From positions 8,750,903 through 8,814,902 of the forward strand of contig CAJINV010000005.1 of the NCBI GenBank assembly GCA_905178155.1: a stretch of 64,000 nt of DNA, written 5' to 3'. The stretch comes from Amoebophrya sp. A120. Taxonomy: Eukaryota; Sar; Dinophyceae; Syndiniales; Amoebophryaceae. Below the pieces are notes generated by a model. It saw only the letters and a list, made by a program, of their open reading frames with translations, made no database searches and was not told the DNA's origin. Positions within the stretch are counted from its first letter, which is position 1. The number at the start of each line of letters is the position of its first letter. Shown one piece after another: positions 10,322 through 21,300 of this stretch. The position numbers and the translations under genes are program-made.

Positions 10322-12280
10322 TTTAGGTGTGTTGAACTTCAAGAACTTTGCTCTTTTTCATACGTGATTCAGCTAGCAAAGTGCTGCTTTTTTTATGGAT
10401 CCGAACAAAACGAACAACGACAGAGATCTGATCTGCACTTCGAGGCTATGGGTGGTGGAGGTGCAATCAAAAAGAAGGCGAAACGAAAAAGCGACCAAGG
10501 CAATAAAATCGAATATGCGACAAGAAACGATGTAGCAAACAAGAAGGAATTTAGAATAGCGATCTTCTACCACGGACGGATGTGCTTACTTCTTCGAAGC
10601 GAAGCGACCAGTAAACGAGTGCGACATGTTGATGTTTCACGACGATGAAAACAAATAAAAGTGTGTATGGATGGCGACCGAGGCGAACACGGGCCCAATT
10701 GGCCTTAAAACACATTGAGCAGCATGGTTCCGCTGCGGCGCATTGCGACTCCCGGATAGAATACTCACTTCAACATAATACCCGCTCTCGGAAGAAACGC
10801 CACTGGGTGCGCAACCGGCATTCCGCTGCCCACCCGCTAGCCCAACGGGCCGCAGACAGATCGAAGTCTCCGCGCGCGCCACCACCACATTCGAGGGCGC
10901 CACCCTCTGGGCAATCAACCCGCGCGCGGGCGCGGGGGCCAGGCTTTTGGCCAGAGCAGAGGCGGGGCACAGAAGCTTTTGCTTTACACACTACCTGCGC
11001 CCCTACACACCCGTGTGCGTGCGACGAGGGTGGGCGGCAAAAAGAAAGGAACCCCCAACCGCTTCCGCCGGGGCACGAACCACCATCATGATCGCCCGGG
11101 CGGGCACACTCACGGGCCGCGCTACTTGGGCGGGCGCGGCGCCGACGCAACCAAGAAAGCGCGGCCGCAAAGGCCGCGCACCCCACAACACCATGGCCGC
11201 CGATGTCAATCCGCCCGCCTCTGGTTTTCGGCGCCTCTGGATGATGCCTGGCAGCTTGGCGGGGGTTGTTTTCGTTTCTTCGCCGTCGCGCAGGCGGCTT
11301 CGCTTCGTTGCCTGGCGCAGACTCGCGAGACCGGCCGGCCAATGGGCCCGGTGGAAGCAACGCGCCCCCATCGATACCCCGCCGACAAATCGGGCGCGGC
11401 CGGGGGGGGGGGGAGATGCCAACGGTAGGGGCACACGCGGGGGGGGGGCGAACATGCGCCGCCCTTCCCGCCAAGCAACAAGTAGGCCCCCCGCCCATCC
11501 AAGGAAAACCCGCAGGCCCTGACCATATGCATTGTAGAACTCGCAAAAGGAATTTATTCCAGCCCGTGCGCGATTCTCTCACCCGAGTGCACTCAACAGT
11601 CCCGGCGTTGCAGAAGAACGCTACATTAGTAAGTAGCTCAACTCGTGCGTCAACAACTCGAAGAAATCCCTTCTCAAATCAGACTCACACGACCGTCACA
11701 AAAGAGACTGCGCAATCCGAAGTGAGCCGACACTTCCGGAGAGAGTCTCAAATTCGGGCAGGTTGACTTTGAACCATGATAAAAGTTGCACCCGCTGGTG
11801 CTTTCTGAGGTTTTAGTCAAATTTCGTTTGTCAGTTCATCCACGACTTCGAAGGATGAGATCAAGGAGAAAGATTTAGCTGCAAGTTAATTAGAAATCGG
11901 ATAGGTACAGTCAGTCACAGATTTTTGCATTTATCTTCTAATCTTGACAAGTGAAAGAACATAGACTTCGTATCTTTTCTGGGCAAGCTAAAGCTGATAA
12001 TCATATATCTTCGGTCAGATAATAATTTGAAAATTGTGCGTCGAACTACACGACGACGACCTTACATTTTGATACATTGAGCTAGAACTACCGGTGGAAC
12101 CATAAATTCTAAAAAATCTCAATCGCGGTCGGAAACATCCGGTCTCGGTTGTCTGAATCGTACACATATATACTCCATCTTCGTTGAAAACGTGCAATTG
12201 AACTAGAACAACGCTAATAATCTCTCATCTCCCCTCCCACCACAAATTGATCTTCCGCACTACACCAGTACCACCTCCCT
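10322..12280. other. Intergenic spacer with GC-rich island
   Basis: About 10680-11530 is GC-rich, with long spurious open frames on both strands. 11560-12280 is AT-richer. No gene, TIR element or structured RNA was recognised. Confidence 0.5.
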
Positions 12281-14687
12281 TCACTTGCAAAACACCACTT
12301 TCGCCAGAAACCCGAAACACGAGAACCCACTCGTCTCCTCCGTCATCCCATTACTCACCACCACCTGCCCGTTCCCAACCATCCGTTCCAACGCCGCATG
12401 GTCGTGCTCATGCATTGCAAAAGCATCGCGCTTTGTTCGTGCTAATTGCAGTCACGCATGACAGATCTGTGGCCTAACGGGAATCAGCCTTACAAATTGT
12501 ATTTTGTCATCTCTTGGAAAATTTGTATTGCAATTTTCACTACGTACGATCCCTTTGCAATGCATAATGCTCCCCGGACTCCAGAACCGGCGTCGTCACG
12601 ATCACGATTGTGTATTTGTCCTCCTTTTCCGCGAAAATATCCGAACTGGAAGACTCCGACTCGTACAGAGATTCTGCGTTGCTCGGCTCCTCCTCCACTG
12701 GAGACAGGAGATTCTTGCTTTTGTTCTTCAACCGCGGAGCATCAAGAGGTCCTGCTGTGTGTGTGTCATGCTGATCATCATCATCTTCTTCCGGTTTTTC
12801 GCAATAAATCAAATCCCCTTTCTGGTCAACCATCACTTCCACCTCTTCTTCCCGGATCCTGATGTTTTTACATATGGCGATCGCAAACGTTACACTCTTG
12901 ACTGTTACATGGATTTGTGATGCAAAAACAGCAATAGGGAAAGGGGCGAGCTTGCAACTCTCGCATCACAAATAATTTCGCACAGATTTAGATTCTATTG
13001 AGCCCCTCGAGGATTTGTCATGCGAAACAGCTTGATAACCTGGCGGCTCATGGTCATCTTGCATGACAAATCGTGTAACAGGTGAGAATGTAACGTTTGA
13101 GAATGCCATATTACCGTCACCACCACTCGAACTGCCGAAGTTCGCACCAATCCCAGCAACCGTGGCATGATCTACTTCGAGGACCGGGACAACCGCCACC
13201 GATAAACTCGCCACAGAAACCGACTGGTTTGGGGACGGGAAAACACGGTCGGGAGAAGCCGTGCGGACGGAGATGTATGAATTGCAAAAGTATCGCACTG
13301 GTACTAGAACTAGTGGTAATTGCATTACAAGTTTTTACCTCAGCATGACAAATGGAATTTGTCATGCTGTTTTATCTCGGGATGCTGAAGATTTGTAATG
13401 CATAATTGCAATTACTACGAGTAGTTGTGCGATGCGTTTGCACTGGATAAAATGGAGTCGTCGTCGATTTCGGTTTCGTGCAACTGCTCCTGCCCTTGAT
13501 GCGAATGACCGTTCTTCTCGTCGTTGTCGGTTTGATCTTTCTGCATCAAAACCGGAGCAGTTCCTGCAAACTTGATAACTTCATCTTCTTCCTTGTTTTC
13601 ACAGCCAGTTGCTCCGTTCACCTCCTTCGGCGGCGAGGCCGTCCGGACAGACACTGAATCCTCGTTCTGCTCTTGTTCATCTTCGGAAACGGAAGCGGAC
13701 ACGGATTGGGACTGTATGCACTGCAAAAGTATCGCACTCGTACTAATTGTAATTGCATTTATGCATTACCAATCTTTTTCTTCAGGTAAATCAGCATCAC
13801 AAATTTCATTTCTAATGCTGAGGAAAATTGTAAAAATGCAATTTATACTAGTACGATTAAACTTTTGCACTGGATAAACTGCTCCGTGAACGTGTTTTCC
13901 GCATTGTACTTGGCAAACGGAATCTGCAGCGGTTCTTTCGGAATCAGCTCGAACACCCGCTCGGAGGACCGGAGTTCGTGCTGGTCAAAATCCTCATCTT
14001 CCCAGGTCTCCTTGTCATTTAGCATGACAGATTTGTTCGCCGCACAATTGGTCGTCGTCGTAGTAGCTCCAATCGCCGTCCCCCCGAAACTCAACCGACG
14101 GCCAGCACTGTTCGCGCGGGGGGCGGGGATCTGTAGAGGGAAGGGATTTTAGAATTTCGATTTGTCATGCTGAGTTCCACATTCATAATCCCATCTGTAA
14201 TGCAAAAAGCGACAAGAAATTATACGTGCGACGGCGGTTTGTTCGGGCGGCGGACGCGGTCCTTCGGAGCGTTGCGTTTCACGTCCAGTTGGTAGCAGTT
14301 GTTCTCGTAGTCAACGCCTTCGACGAACGCTATCGAATGGAAAAGTATCGTACCCATGCCGTAGTCATTGCAATATATGCATGACAAATCTGCTTTCTTA
14401 GGTAATTTAGCATAGCAAATTTCTACTTGTCATGCTGAGCGAATTTCTGATGCGGTTACTCCCAGTACGATACTTTTTCAATGCATAAACGCCTTGATCC
14501 AGCGGTTTCCCAAGGACGAGGAGTTGTACAAAACGTAGCTGTTCACGGGGAAAAAATCGTCGTCTCGGTCCTGCTCCGCATAGTGCTCTTTCTTCCCAAG
14601 AACAGAAACAGTGGTGCCGCTGCTTTGCGCCTCTGCCGCAGCATGCGCCGCAGAGGCAGTGGCACCTGAAGTAACACTGTCCGGCAT
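12281..14687 (-). CDS. Protein with Tudor/SH3-like domain (parent of the duplicated exons)
   Basis: Seven exons (14687-14488, 14325-14226, 14130-13877, 13709-13450, 13270-13111, 12867-12567, 12403-12281) give 465 residues. The ATG at 14687 is the first in frame. The domain at about 50-97 (SYVLYNSSSLGNRWIKAF, then YQLDVKRNAPKDRVRRP) matches the one in the 7.7-10.3 kb gene. The remainder is Ser/Thr/Glu-rich and acidic, probably disordered, with a duplicated phrase SVRTASP encoded by adjacent exons. Five introners plus one GT-AG intron (14225-14131). One introner falls inside the domain, between Phe and Val of IKAFVEG, with a perfect target repeat. Its second and third exons are the source of, or share a source with, the copies at 3.0-3.5 and 20.5-20.8 kb. 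Confidence 0.75.
12409..12566. mobile_element. Introner IE-A
   Basis: Ends CATGCATTGCAAAAGCATCG and CCTTTGCAATGCATA; repeats gtgct/atgct (4/5); the join is in frame. Confidence 0.82.
12873..13110. mobile_element. Introner IE-D
   Basis: TIRs TATGGCGATCGCAAACGTTAC and GTAACGTTTGAGAATGCCATA; repeats ttaca/ttacc (4/5). Related to 43242-43477. Confidence 0.82.
13276..13449. mobile_element. Introner IE-A
   Basis: Ends TATGAATTGCAAAAGTATCG and CGTTTGCACTGGATA; repeats agatg/aaatg (4/5); the join is in frame. Confidence 0.83.
13715..13876. mobile_element. Introner IE-A, cut short in the duplicated copies
   Basis: Ends TATGCACTGCAAAAGTATCG and CTTTTGCACTGGATA; repeats gactg/aactg (4/5). Copies A and C diverge from it at position 13846, inside the element. 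Confidence 0.83.
13846..14416. repeat. Segmental duplication, copy B
   Basis: Nearly identical to 2972-3542. 13846-14226 also matches 20512-20892. This copy sits in the intact gene. Confidence 0.9.
14331..14487. mobile_element. Introner IE-A inside the Tudor/SH3-like domain
   Basis: Perfect repeat aacgc. Ends TATCGAATGGAAAAGTATCG and TACTTTTTCAATGCATA. Truncated in copy A. Confidence 0.88.
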
Positions 14688-15844
14688 GATTGTCGTGGTA
14701 AATGGTGTTTTCGTAGACGTGTTGTCTTTCTTCTCCTCACTACGATGATGATGAACTCGTCGCAGGCTGAATCCACTGGACGAGGATTCAAATGGTATAG
14801 TGCTTTGGATGCGAGCGCAGTAGAGAAAAGTCACGCGCGACTTCTCACGAGGACGATTTATCGATGTATGCGATAATGAACATTTCGATGAATTTACGAG
14901 CAGGGACGAGTATTGACAGAAGCAACACGATCACGGCGAACGACCAAGGCGATTAGGGGCGAAGCCGAGTTCTTGGCGGGAAGAAGGCCACTGCTTCGAG
15001 TTCGAGATAATGGGGTTGAAAACGACAATAACGACCTGCCGAATGATCCCATAAACTAGTATGAACGAAACCTATTTCGGAAGAAATCCAAAACTCGGCG
15101 TTCTGCGTCTTCACCTCCAGCAAGAACGAGGCGAGTCTGATTCTGGCTGCGGTTTCATACCTTGCAAGCGGCAGTAATTTCCAGTATAAGCATCGTAGTT
15201 GCGACAGCGACTATTATACACACGTCCGATCATGATGTCTACGCAGAGCACGAACTAATTCACAATGCTAAGACTAAATCAACTCCAACACGAGGCGCAT
15301 GTACATATCTTTCGCCTTTCATCGTCCATTTTAACATAGTGTTTTCAATTCAATTGCCACTATACAGGCAATTTTGCATACGTCTTCTAGCTTGTACTTG
15401 TGTTGTGTGAGATCTAAGTGCTAATTTCAATGTAGTGCACGTTAAACTTCCGGATTATTTCGTTGAAAATTCTGCTTTCGAAGAAGGATACGTTGTGGTT
15501 TACTATCAGACAGTGCCGGCATTTGTACAAAAAAGTACTTACGAGTTCTAGAAGTGCAATTGTTTTTTCTATAATTTTCATCTTGCTATTTTCTGGTTCA
15601 CAAGGACAAGTAAGTCAAGGTCTACTAAATCCACACTGCCTGTGGTCTCGATGCCGCTCCAGACAAAATACTTTAGAAATTCATTTTTATTGTTTAGGCT
15701 TTATTTTCCGCAGTCAACATGATACCATAGTACAGCAATTTGTTTACACCACCAGTTCATTTGCTTCAAAACTTTCTAATTCCCTTTCCGTTTCATCCAG
15801 CAACCATCATCCTCCCGTGATCAACTTCCTGCTCCTTGTTACCG
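14688..15844. other. Intergenic, nothing recognised
   Basis: AT-rich, non-repetitive at the scales I can see, with no open frame that continues by the splice rules used elsewhere. Presumably 3' flank of the 15.8-20.3 kb gene and upstream region of the 12.3-14.7 kb gene. Confidence 0.4.
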
Positions 15845-18800
15845 TCACCGGTAAGTCGTCAACTTCTTCTGGGACGCGTTGTTGCTCTGGTAGATGCTTG
15901 ACGTTCCCAGCGCGTGCTTGACCCCCTCCACCGGCTGCCGGCAGCACGGGCACTGGAACCGGTTCTGCAGACCAATCGTCATGCGGTCCTGCAAATCCGT
16001 GTAACAACCCCCGCACAAAACTGTGTGGTTACAGGGCTGCAGCCGCACCCCCGCCGGTTTTTCCAGGCACACCGCGCAGTCATTGCCGCTGCACCCGACG
16101 TTCACGTTCAGGGAAAAGGTGCGCTCGCCGGCGTAGGCCGGGTTTTGTTTGTCCTGCCCGAACATGATGGTGAAAACCTGAAAGAAGTGGTAGATAACCA
16201 TAACCTTCCTTTAGTTTTGCAATACAAACATTGAAAAGCATCCCTTTGTTCCTGCATGAATGAAAAACTGCACGATCTTCACGTAAAACAACTATGCTCT
16301 TCGTGCGAATCTTGCATGACAAACTATAAATATATACGAAAAATCCTACCTCATCCGCCGCGAACTCCAGCAATCGGCGCTCCGTCGGTGTGGTATCCAG
16401 GCAGGGTTTGCCGCTGGCCGCGGCGTGGGTGCGGCGCAGGGTGCAGGTGCCCCTCACTGACCAGAGATCGATCACCATCCACTGTTCGTTCGTTGGCACG
16501 TACACGATGAAGCCCTGCACGTATGAGAGTGCAAATCAAGTCCCACTTTACAACTTCTGCCCTGCAATTTGTCATGAAAAATGCCATTTATTCAATCGCT
16601 GCACTTCGGCACGGTGAGCATGACAAATTCCTAAATGCACAACAATGAATACTGCAAAAATCGGCTTAGAAACTTGTCATGCGCACCAGCCTCCATCTCT
16701 ACTGGTAAAGCTCCTATTGCTGCTCGTGCCTTGCAACTGAGGAGAAGCGGAAGTAGAGAGACGAGTTTTTGTGCACTCTGATAGGACGCGCGAGACCTCC
16801 TGACGAAAACCGTCCACGCAGGGGATCACGATGTCGTTGATGTCGAGGCAGCCGAAAACGATATCCTGCTGGAAAGGATTTTCAGCATGACAAAAGCTAT
16901 GTCTGGTAGTTTGAGTGCATGACAAGTGGCTGGCTGCTATTGGCGGGAGAGCAACGTGTTAATCTTAATACTTTGTCATGCAAATTATGCCCAAACATTT
17001 ACCATGCCGGATTTTTCCCTTCCCATACCTCACGATCGGTTTGTTTTCGAACTCGTACAGCTTGAAGTTGGTATCGTAGATGGCGAGCGGAGGCTGTGCG
17101 ATGATATTAGTGGATCACGAATCCCAATTCTGCATGACAACCAGCATTCACTAGTCTCAATTCTGCATGACAAACACAAACTTCCATACTGTACCGCATT
17201 CACGACCGCATCTGTATCAGGCAGGGCGGGCTTCACCAACAAATCGTAGATTTCCTGTTTCGCCTTGTCGACGCTCATGTAGTATGCATTGCAAAAGTAC
17301 TTCTCGCACTCTTACTAATTATTATATTTATATATGGAAGAAAACGGGGCTGGAGAGGGTACAATAGAGGTCCGGTAGAGGTTTCGTAGAGGTAAAATAG
17401 AGGGTCCGAGAGGTAAAGTAGAGGGTCGGCCAAAATGAGAGGGTCGGGGAGAGGTAAAACGAGAGGTAGCGGAGAGGGTCGGGAGAGGGTGAGCCGTATA
17501 GACGCCCTTAAAGCGGGGCTATACGCGCGCAGAGGTAGGGTAGAGGTTTGGGAGAGGTCAAATAGAGGGTAGGGGAAGAGGGTGTAGAGGGTCGGAGAGG
17601 GTGCGTAGTATAGGGCGACCCTCTAGGCGACCCTCTACCGCGAACCTCTCCGGAAACCTCTATTTTACCTCTCACCGGACCCTCTCGGGACCTCTCCGAC
17701 CCTCTCCCGGACCCTCTCCGGGACCCTCTCCGACCCTTTCCTGGACCCTCTCTGAACCTCTCCCGGACCCTCTCCCCGACCCTCTCCGGGACCCTCTCCC
17801 GGACCCTCTCGTGGACCACCTCCAGACGCACAGCCTGCCCACTTGTCTGCGCGCGGCGCCCCCTCAAGAAGGTCGCTAGGGCGCAGCGACCGGCTGGCAT
17901 TGTTTTCGCTTTCAGATCAGAGCGGCCGTTCAAAGTGCGTGCGCCGCTCTGCGTCCCCCAGAGGGGGCGCGGCGCCCCGCCTTAACCTGGTCGGCCACCT
18001 AGGGTGGCCGCAACTTCTTTCCCACAGCGCCCGCGCGCGCTGGCAGCAGGTGCGTCGCCCTTGTGGCGTCTTAAACGTTGGCGCCCGGAAATAGTTTCCT
18101 GTGCGCATTTTCCCACGGCGCGCAGCTACTAAGGCCGGGCATGGTGCCCGCCCATGCCGAAACATGGACCGGGCTCTTTTTATTTGGTTGTGTATCTGCG
18201 CGCAGCGATTCAATGTTGGCGCCACCTTCCCCACCGGAACACCTCCACCGAACAGCCCCCTCCCCGGCGGCCTTCGCCGGGGGGTGGCTGGTTGTAACTA
18301 TGCATGACAAATCTTGTCCTTCAGGTAAAACAGCATGACAAAAAAATCCAGTTCTCCTTCTCATGCTGAAAGAATTTGTAATGCATTTATACGAGTACAG
18401 ATGATGATGATGATGTTACCCAGTAAAGGGTATAGGGTGTTGAAGAATGTCCTTCGGTTCTTTATCTTTTGCAGTTCATATGTAGTTGAAAATGTCCAAG
18501 TATTTGTTCCGCAGATCGTTGGAAACACTTGCATCGGCAACCGCAGTATGCAATGCAAAAGTGTCTGGGTCTGGAAGAGTCGGGGTTTGTCATGCACATT
18601 TTGCATGACCCTTGAGGTCAATGATGCAGGTCCTCGCATCACAGATTTTTTGAGAGCTTCTTGATGCTTATCACGCATGAGAAATGGCCTCTCCGCACGC
18701 CAAGAACTGGACTCTTCTTGCTGCTCATGCAACACCGATATTTTTAGAATCCGCAGACAGCATTACAAGTTCCACTCTTCCAGACCCAGACATTTTTGCA

Positions 18801-20281
18801 TTTGATACGCAGTTTCCTTCTTGTACTGCTGAACCTCCGCGGGGGCCATGACCTGCTTGTAGACGGACTTCGCAACCGGCAGCGGCTGTTGTTTGGATGA
18901 TCCCGCAAGCGGATTTTTGCTCACACCGAAGACCGGTTGCGAAAAAGCCCGGTACTTGTTACTCGAGCTCTTCTTCATGGACATGTGCTTGATGGTTTGA
19001 CTTACGACCGCGAAACTGGTGTTGGCCTTGATGACAGCTTTCGCTTTCTTGTAGTTGAGGCTGTCTTTCGGAAAGAAGGGGTTCTTCTTCGGTAAGGCGG
19101 CGACTTTGACGACTTTTTTCATTTTCTTCATGGGCAGTGGTTGTTTTTTCATCGCCATTTTCATCTTGATCGTTCCCGCAGACGGTTTTTTCATATCGAT
19201 TTTCTTGTAGATCATGCCGAGTAGCGGGTGCTTCTTACCAACTATAGAGTGCAAGTATGTCTGGATGTCTGGAAGAGTGCAAAGTTTGTCATGCATCTCG
19301 CGGACCACACACATCCACATCATGTAGTCGGACATGCACACAGAAGAACCACAGATTTTGATGTGAAACCTTCCTCATGCTCATATGTCCGTCCATGATA
19401 AATCCGTCTTTTGCGTAGCAAGAAGTTGTGGCCAGCGCCAGCTTTCGACGTTCATGCAATACAGATTTTTGTGAACTGAGAACGCGCCTGACAAGTTCAA
19501 GTTGCAACCTTCCACTAACCGTGACATATTCTTATATTTGCAGTGCATAGCCTGGTACTTGCTGTTGTTAAACGTCAAGTCATTCTTCTTAGACTTCACG
19601 GCGAGATCGTTTTTGTTGTTCTGGTTTTTCTTCGGTAAGGCGGCGACTTTGACGACTTCTTATCCTGTGCAAAAACATCCCCATCCCAGAGTTGTAATGC
19701 AAATCTGCATGCTCAAAATGTTTCTCATGCGAAGACCCATGCGAAGCGTTTTCTAGTGGTGATTAGAGATTTGTGATGCTCGAAAAATCGCCATGATATG
19801 CTAGATCTGTGATGCTGCTGCACTAGCTAAAGACGAGCACAATGCTAGCCAAAATTTGTCGTGCGCAGCAACGTAAACTGGTTGATTTGTGTTGCAGATT
19901 TCCCATCTTGAGTATGGGGTGGGGACGTTTTTACATCACAGGATACTTTTTTCATTTCCTTCATGGGCAGAGGTTTTTGTTTTTTCATCCCCGTTTTCAT
20001 CTTGATCACCATGGAAGGACTTCGGTTTTTGTCATGCTTATAACAGAAAGTTGTCGGAGTGGTACATAATCTTCAGGGCATATCACCTTCTGATTTTCCA
20101 CCTCCCCGGACTGTTTTTCCAACTCGCTCTTCTTCAAATCCAGTTCCGCTTTCAACGCGTGAAACTCCGCCAGCGTCGGGGTTTTCTTGCTGGTGGCAGA
20201 AGAAGAATTTTTCGTGAGGGAGAGGTTCTTGGAAGAGGAGGAGTTGGTCGCTTCAAGAATTTTTCGTGAGGAGTTGGTCAT
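15845..20281 (-). CDS. Lys/Met-rich protein with C-terminal RING finger (putative E3 ubiquitin ligase)
   Basis: Ten exons (20281-20083, 20005-19946, 19655-19550, 19237-18808, 18541-18481, 17277-17195, 17093-17034, 16868-16797, 16514-16350, 16177-15845) give 522 residues. Residues 30-66 are a charged helix. 67-285 is basic, Lys/Met-rich and holds a diverged internal repeat (MKEMKKVVKVAALPKKN and MKKMKKVVKVAALPKKN). The end carries a C3HC4 RING: Cys446, Cys449, Cys461, His463, Cys467, Cys470, Cys488, Cys491 (CAVCLEKPAGVRLQPCNH... CPCC). RING-HC domains usually bind a ubiquitin-conjugating enzyme. The first five introns are introners, one of them 1,198 nt; the last four are GT-AG. The upper and lower halves look like separate genes until the large introner with its perfect tgtag repeat is removed; the join NYMSVDKAK is then in frame. 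Substrate unknown. Confidence 0.7.
17283..18480. mobile_element. Oversized IE-A introner containing a foreign insert
   Basis: Ends TATGCATTGCAAAAGTAC and CTTTTGCAGTTCATA; perfect repeat tgtag at 17278-17282 and 18481-18485. IE-A text is recognisable only at about 17283-17330 and 18298-18396. Between lies an inverted minisatellite and a GC-rich block. Removal joins two coding halves in frame. Confidence 0.8.
17350..17830. repeat. Inverted minisatellite (GAGAGGGT / ACCCTCTC)
   Basis: The left half (about 17350-17605) is built of GAGAGGGTCGG-type units on the plus strand. The right half (about 17610-17825) is built of the reverse complement (CCTCTCCGGACCCTCTCC). Together they form a very long imperfect palindrome inside the introner. 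Confidence 0.9.
18547..18807. mobile_element. Introner IE-B
   Basis: Ends TATGCAATGCAAAAGTGTC and CATTTTTGCATTTGATA; perfect repeat cgcag; the join is in frame. Confidence 0.88.
19243..19549. mobile_element. Introner IE-B
   Basis: Ends TATAGAGTGCAAGTATGTC and ATATTTGCAGTGCATA. The target repeat is not recognisable (ccaac/gcctg), but removing element plus 5 nt keeps frame. Confidence 0.7.
19661..19945. mobile_element. Introner, IE-A-like ends
   Basis: Ends TATCCTGTGCAAAAACATCC and GACGTTTTTACATCACAGGATA; repeats cttct/ctttt (3/5); the join is in frame. Confidence 0.7.
20011..20082. mobile_element. Miniature introner (72 nt)
   Basis: Perfect repeat tcacc. On the minus strand it starts TATGCCCTGAAG and ends CTTCCAT. 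The shortest element in the window; the join QKVIKMKTG is in frame. Confidence 0.7.
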
Positions 20282-20283
20282 TT

Positions 20284-20892
20284 TGAATACGTTTCGCACA
20301 AAAATGTTTACTTCTTCTTCTCTTCGATCCTCTTAAAAGAAAACGCAAAAGTGTTGACTGAATCATACATGATTACCGCTAAAATTTGTAATGATAGCGA
20401 CTAACTTCATTTCTTTGGTACATCCGTCTCGGGAAGAATAGATTTAGGATTACGTCGTCCAAGATCGAATTACTTGTGCGACCTGTCACGACATCCCGGT
20501 GAAACTAAAAGTACTAGTACGATTAAACTTTTGCACTGGATAAACTGCTCCGTGAACGTGTTTTCCGCATTGTACTTGGCAAACGGAATCTGCAGCGGTT
20601 CTTTCGGAATCAGCTCGAACACCCGCTCGGAGGACCGGAGTTCGTGCTGGTCAAAATCCTCATCTTCCCAGGTCTCCTTGTCATTTAGCATGACAGATTT
20701 GTTCGCCGCACAATTGGTCGTCGTCGTAGTAGCTCCAATCGCCGTCCCCCCGAAACTCAACCGACGGCCAGCACTGTTCGCGCGGGGGGCGGGGATCTGT
20801 AGAGGGAAGGGATTTTAGAATTTCGATTTGTCATGCTGAGTTCCACATTCATAATCCCATCTGTAATGCAAAAAGCGACAAGAAATTATACG
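20284..20892. repeat. Segmental duplication, copy C
   Basis: Nearly identical to 2744-3352. Its lower edge lies 3 nt from the start codon of the 15.8-20.3 kb gene and its upper edge falls on the donor site of a GT-AG intron. Confidence 0.9.
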
Positions 20893-21300
20893 GTCGCCGT
20901 TTTCATCTTGATCACCACGTTCTTCGCCTTTTTGTATGCATTTCAAAAGTATCGCACTCGCATTGAATGTGAATTATCGGTATACAGCATGACAAAACTT
21001 CCTCTTCTGTCTGATTTTCCATTTTTACAAACTGCACGACCTTTTGATACGACCTTGCGAATCAAACTTCTCCTGTGGCTTCGATTTCTAGTAGTGCGAG
21101 CACGAGCTTTGTGCCATCTATATCTGCATGTTTGATGCCATCGGTTTATTCGCCGCCGCGATCTTCTTCTTGACGTTCAGCAGATGAACAAAAAAACTTC
21201 TTTTCGGATATTTCGCAACTTCTTCTTTGAAGAGCTTCGCCATCAGAGAGGGCTTCTTCTTCCCCGCAAGGGGCGCCTTCTTCATGGCGGCCTTCGGCAT
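20470..21300 (-). CDS. Chimeric gene: basic N-terminus joined to a duplicated exon
   Basis: Exons 21300-21123, 20929-20892 and 20796-20470 give 180 residues from ATG to TAA. The first two encode a Lys-rich sequence (MPKAAMKKAPLAGKKKP, KNVVIKMKTAT) related to VIKMKTGMKK of the neighbouring RING gene. The third is a near-identical copy of exon 3 of the 12.3-14.7 kb gene, reached through a copy of that gene's 95-nt GT-AG intron (20891-20797); phase is 0 on both sides. After FTEQFIQ the frame enters the truncated start of an introner and stops in repeat-derived sequence (RDRSHK). The upper intron is an introner with weak flanks. Function unknown; expression unproven. Confidence 0.6.
20935..21122. 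mobile_element. Introner IE-A-like
   Basis: One clear end (TATGCATTTCAAAAGTATCG); the other (TATAGATGGCACAAAG on the minus strand) is eroded. Flanks ttttg/tctgc are weak. The join is in frame. Confidence 0.6.

Noticed and set aside
18476-18541. End of a separate gene at the TGA 18476-18478
   Set aside because: The stop lies inside the oversized introner. The perfect tgtag repeats and in-frame join favour one gene, although two genes remain possible.
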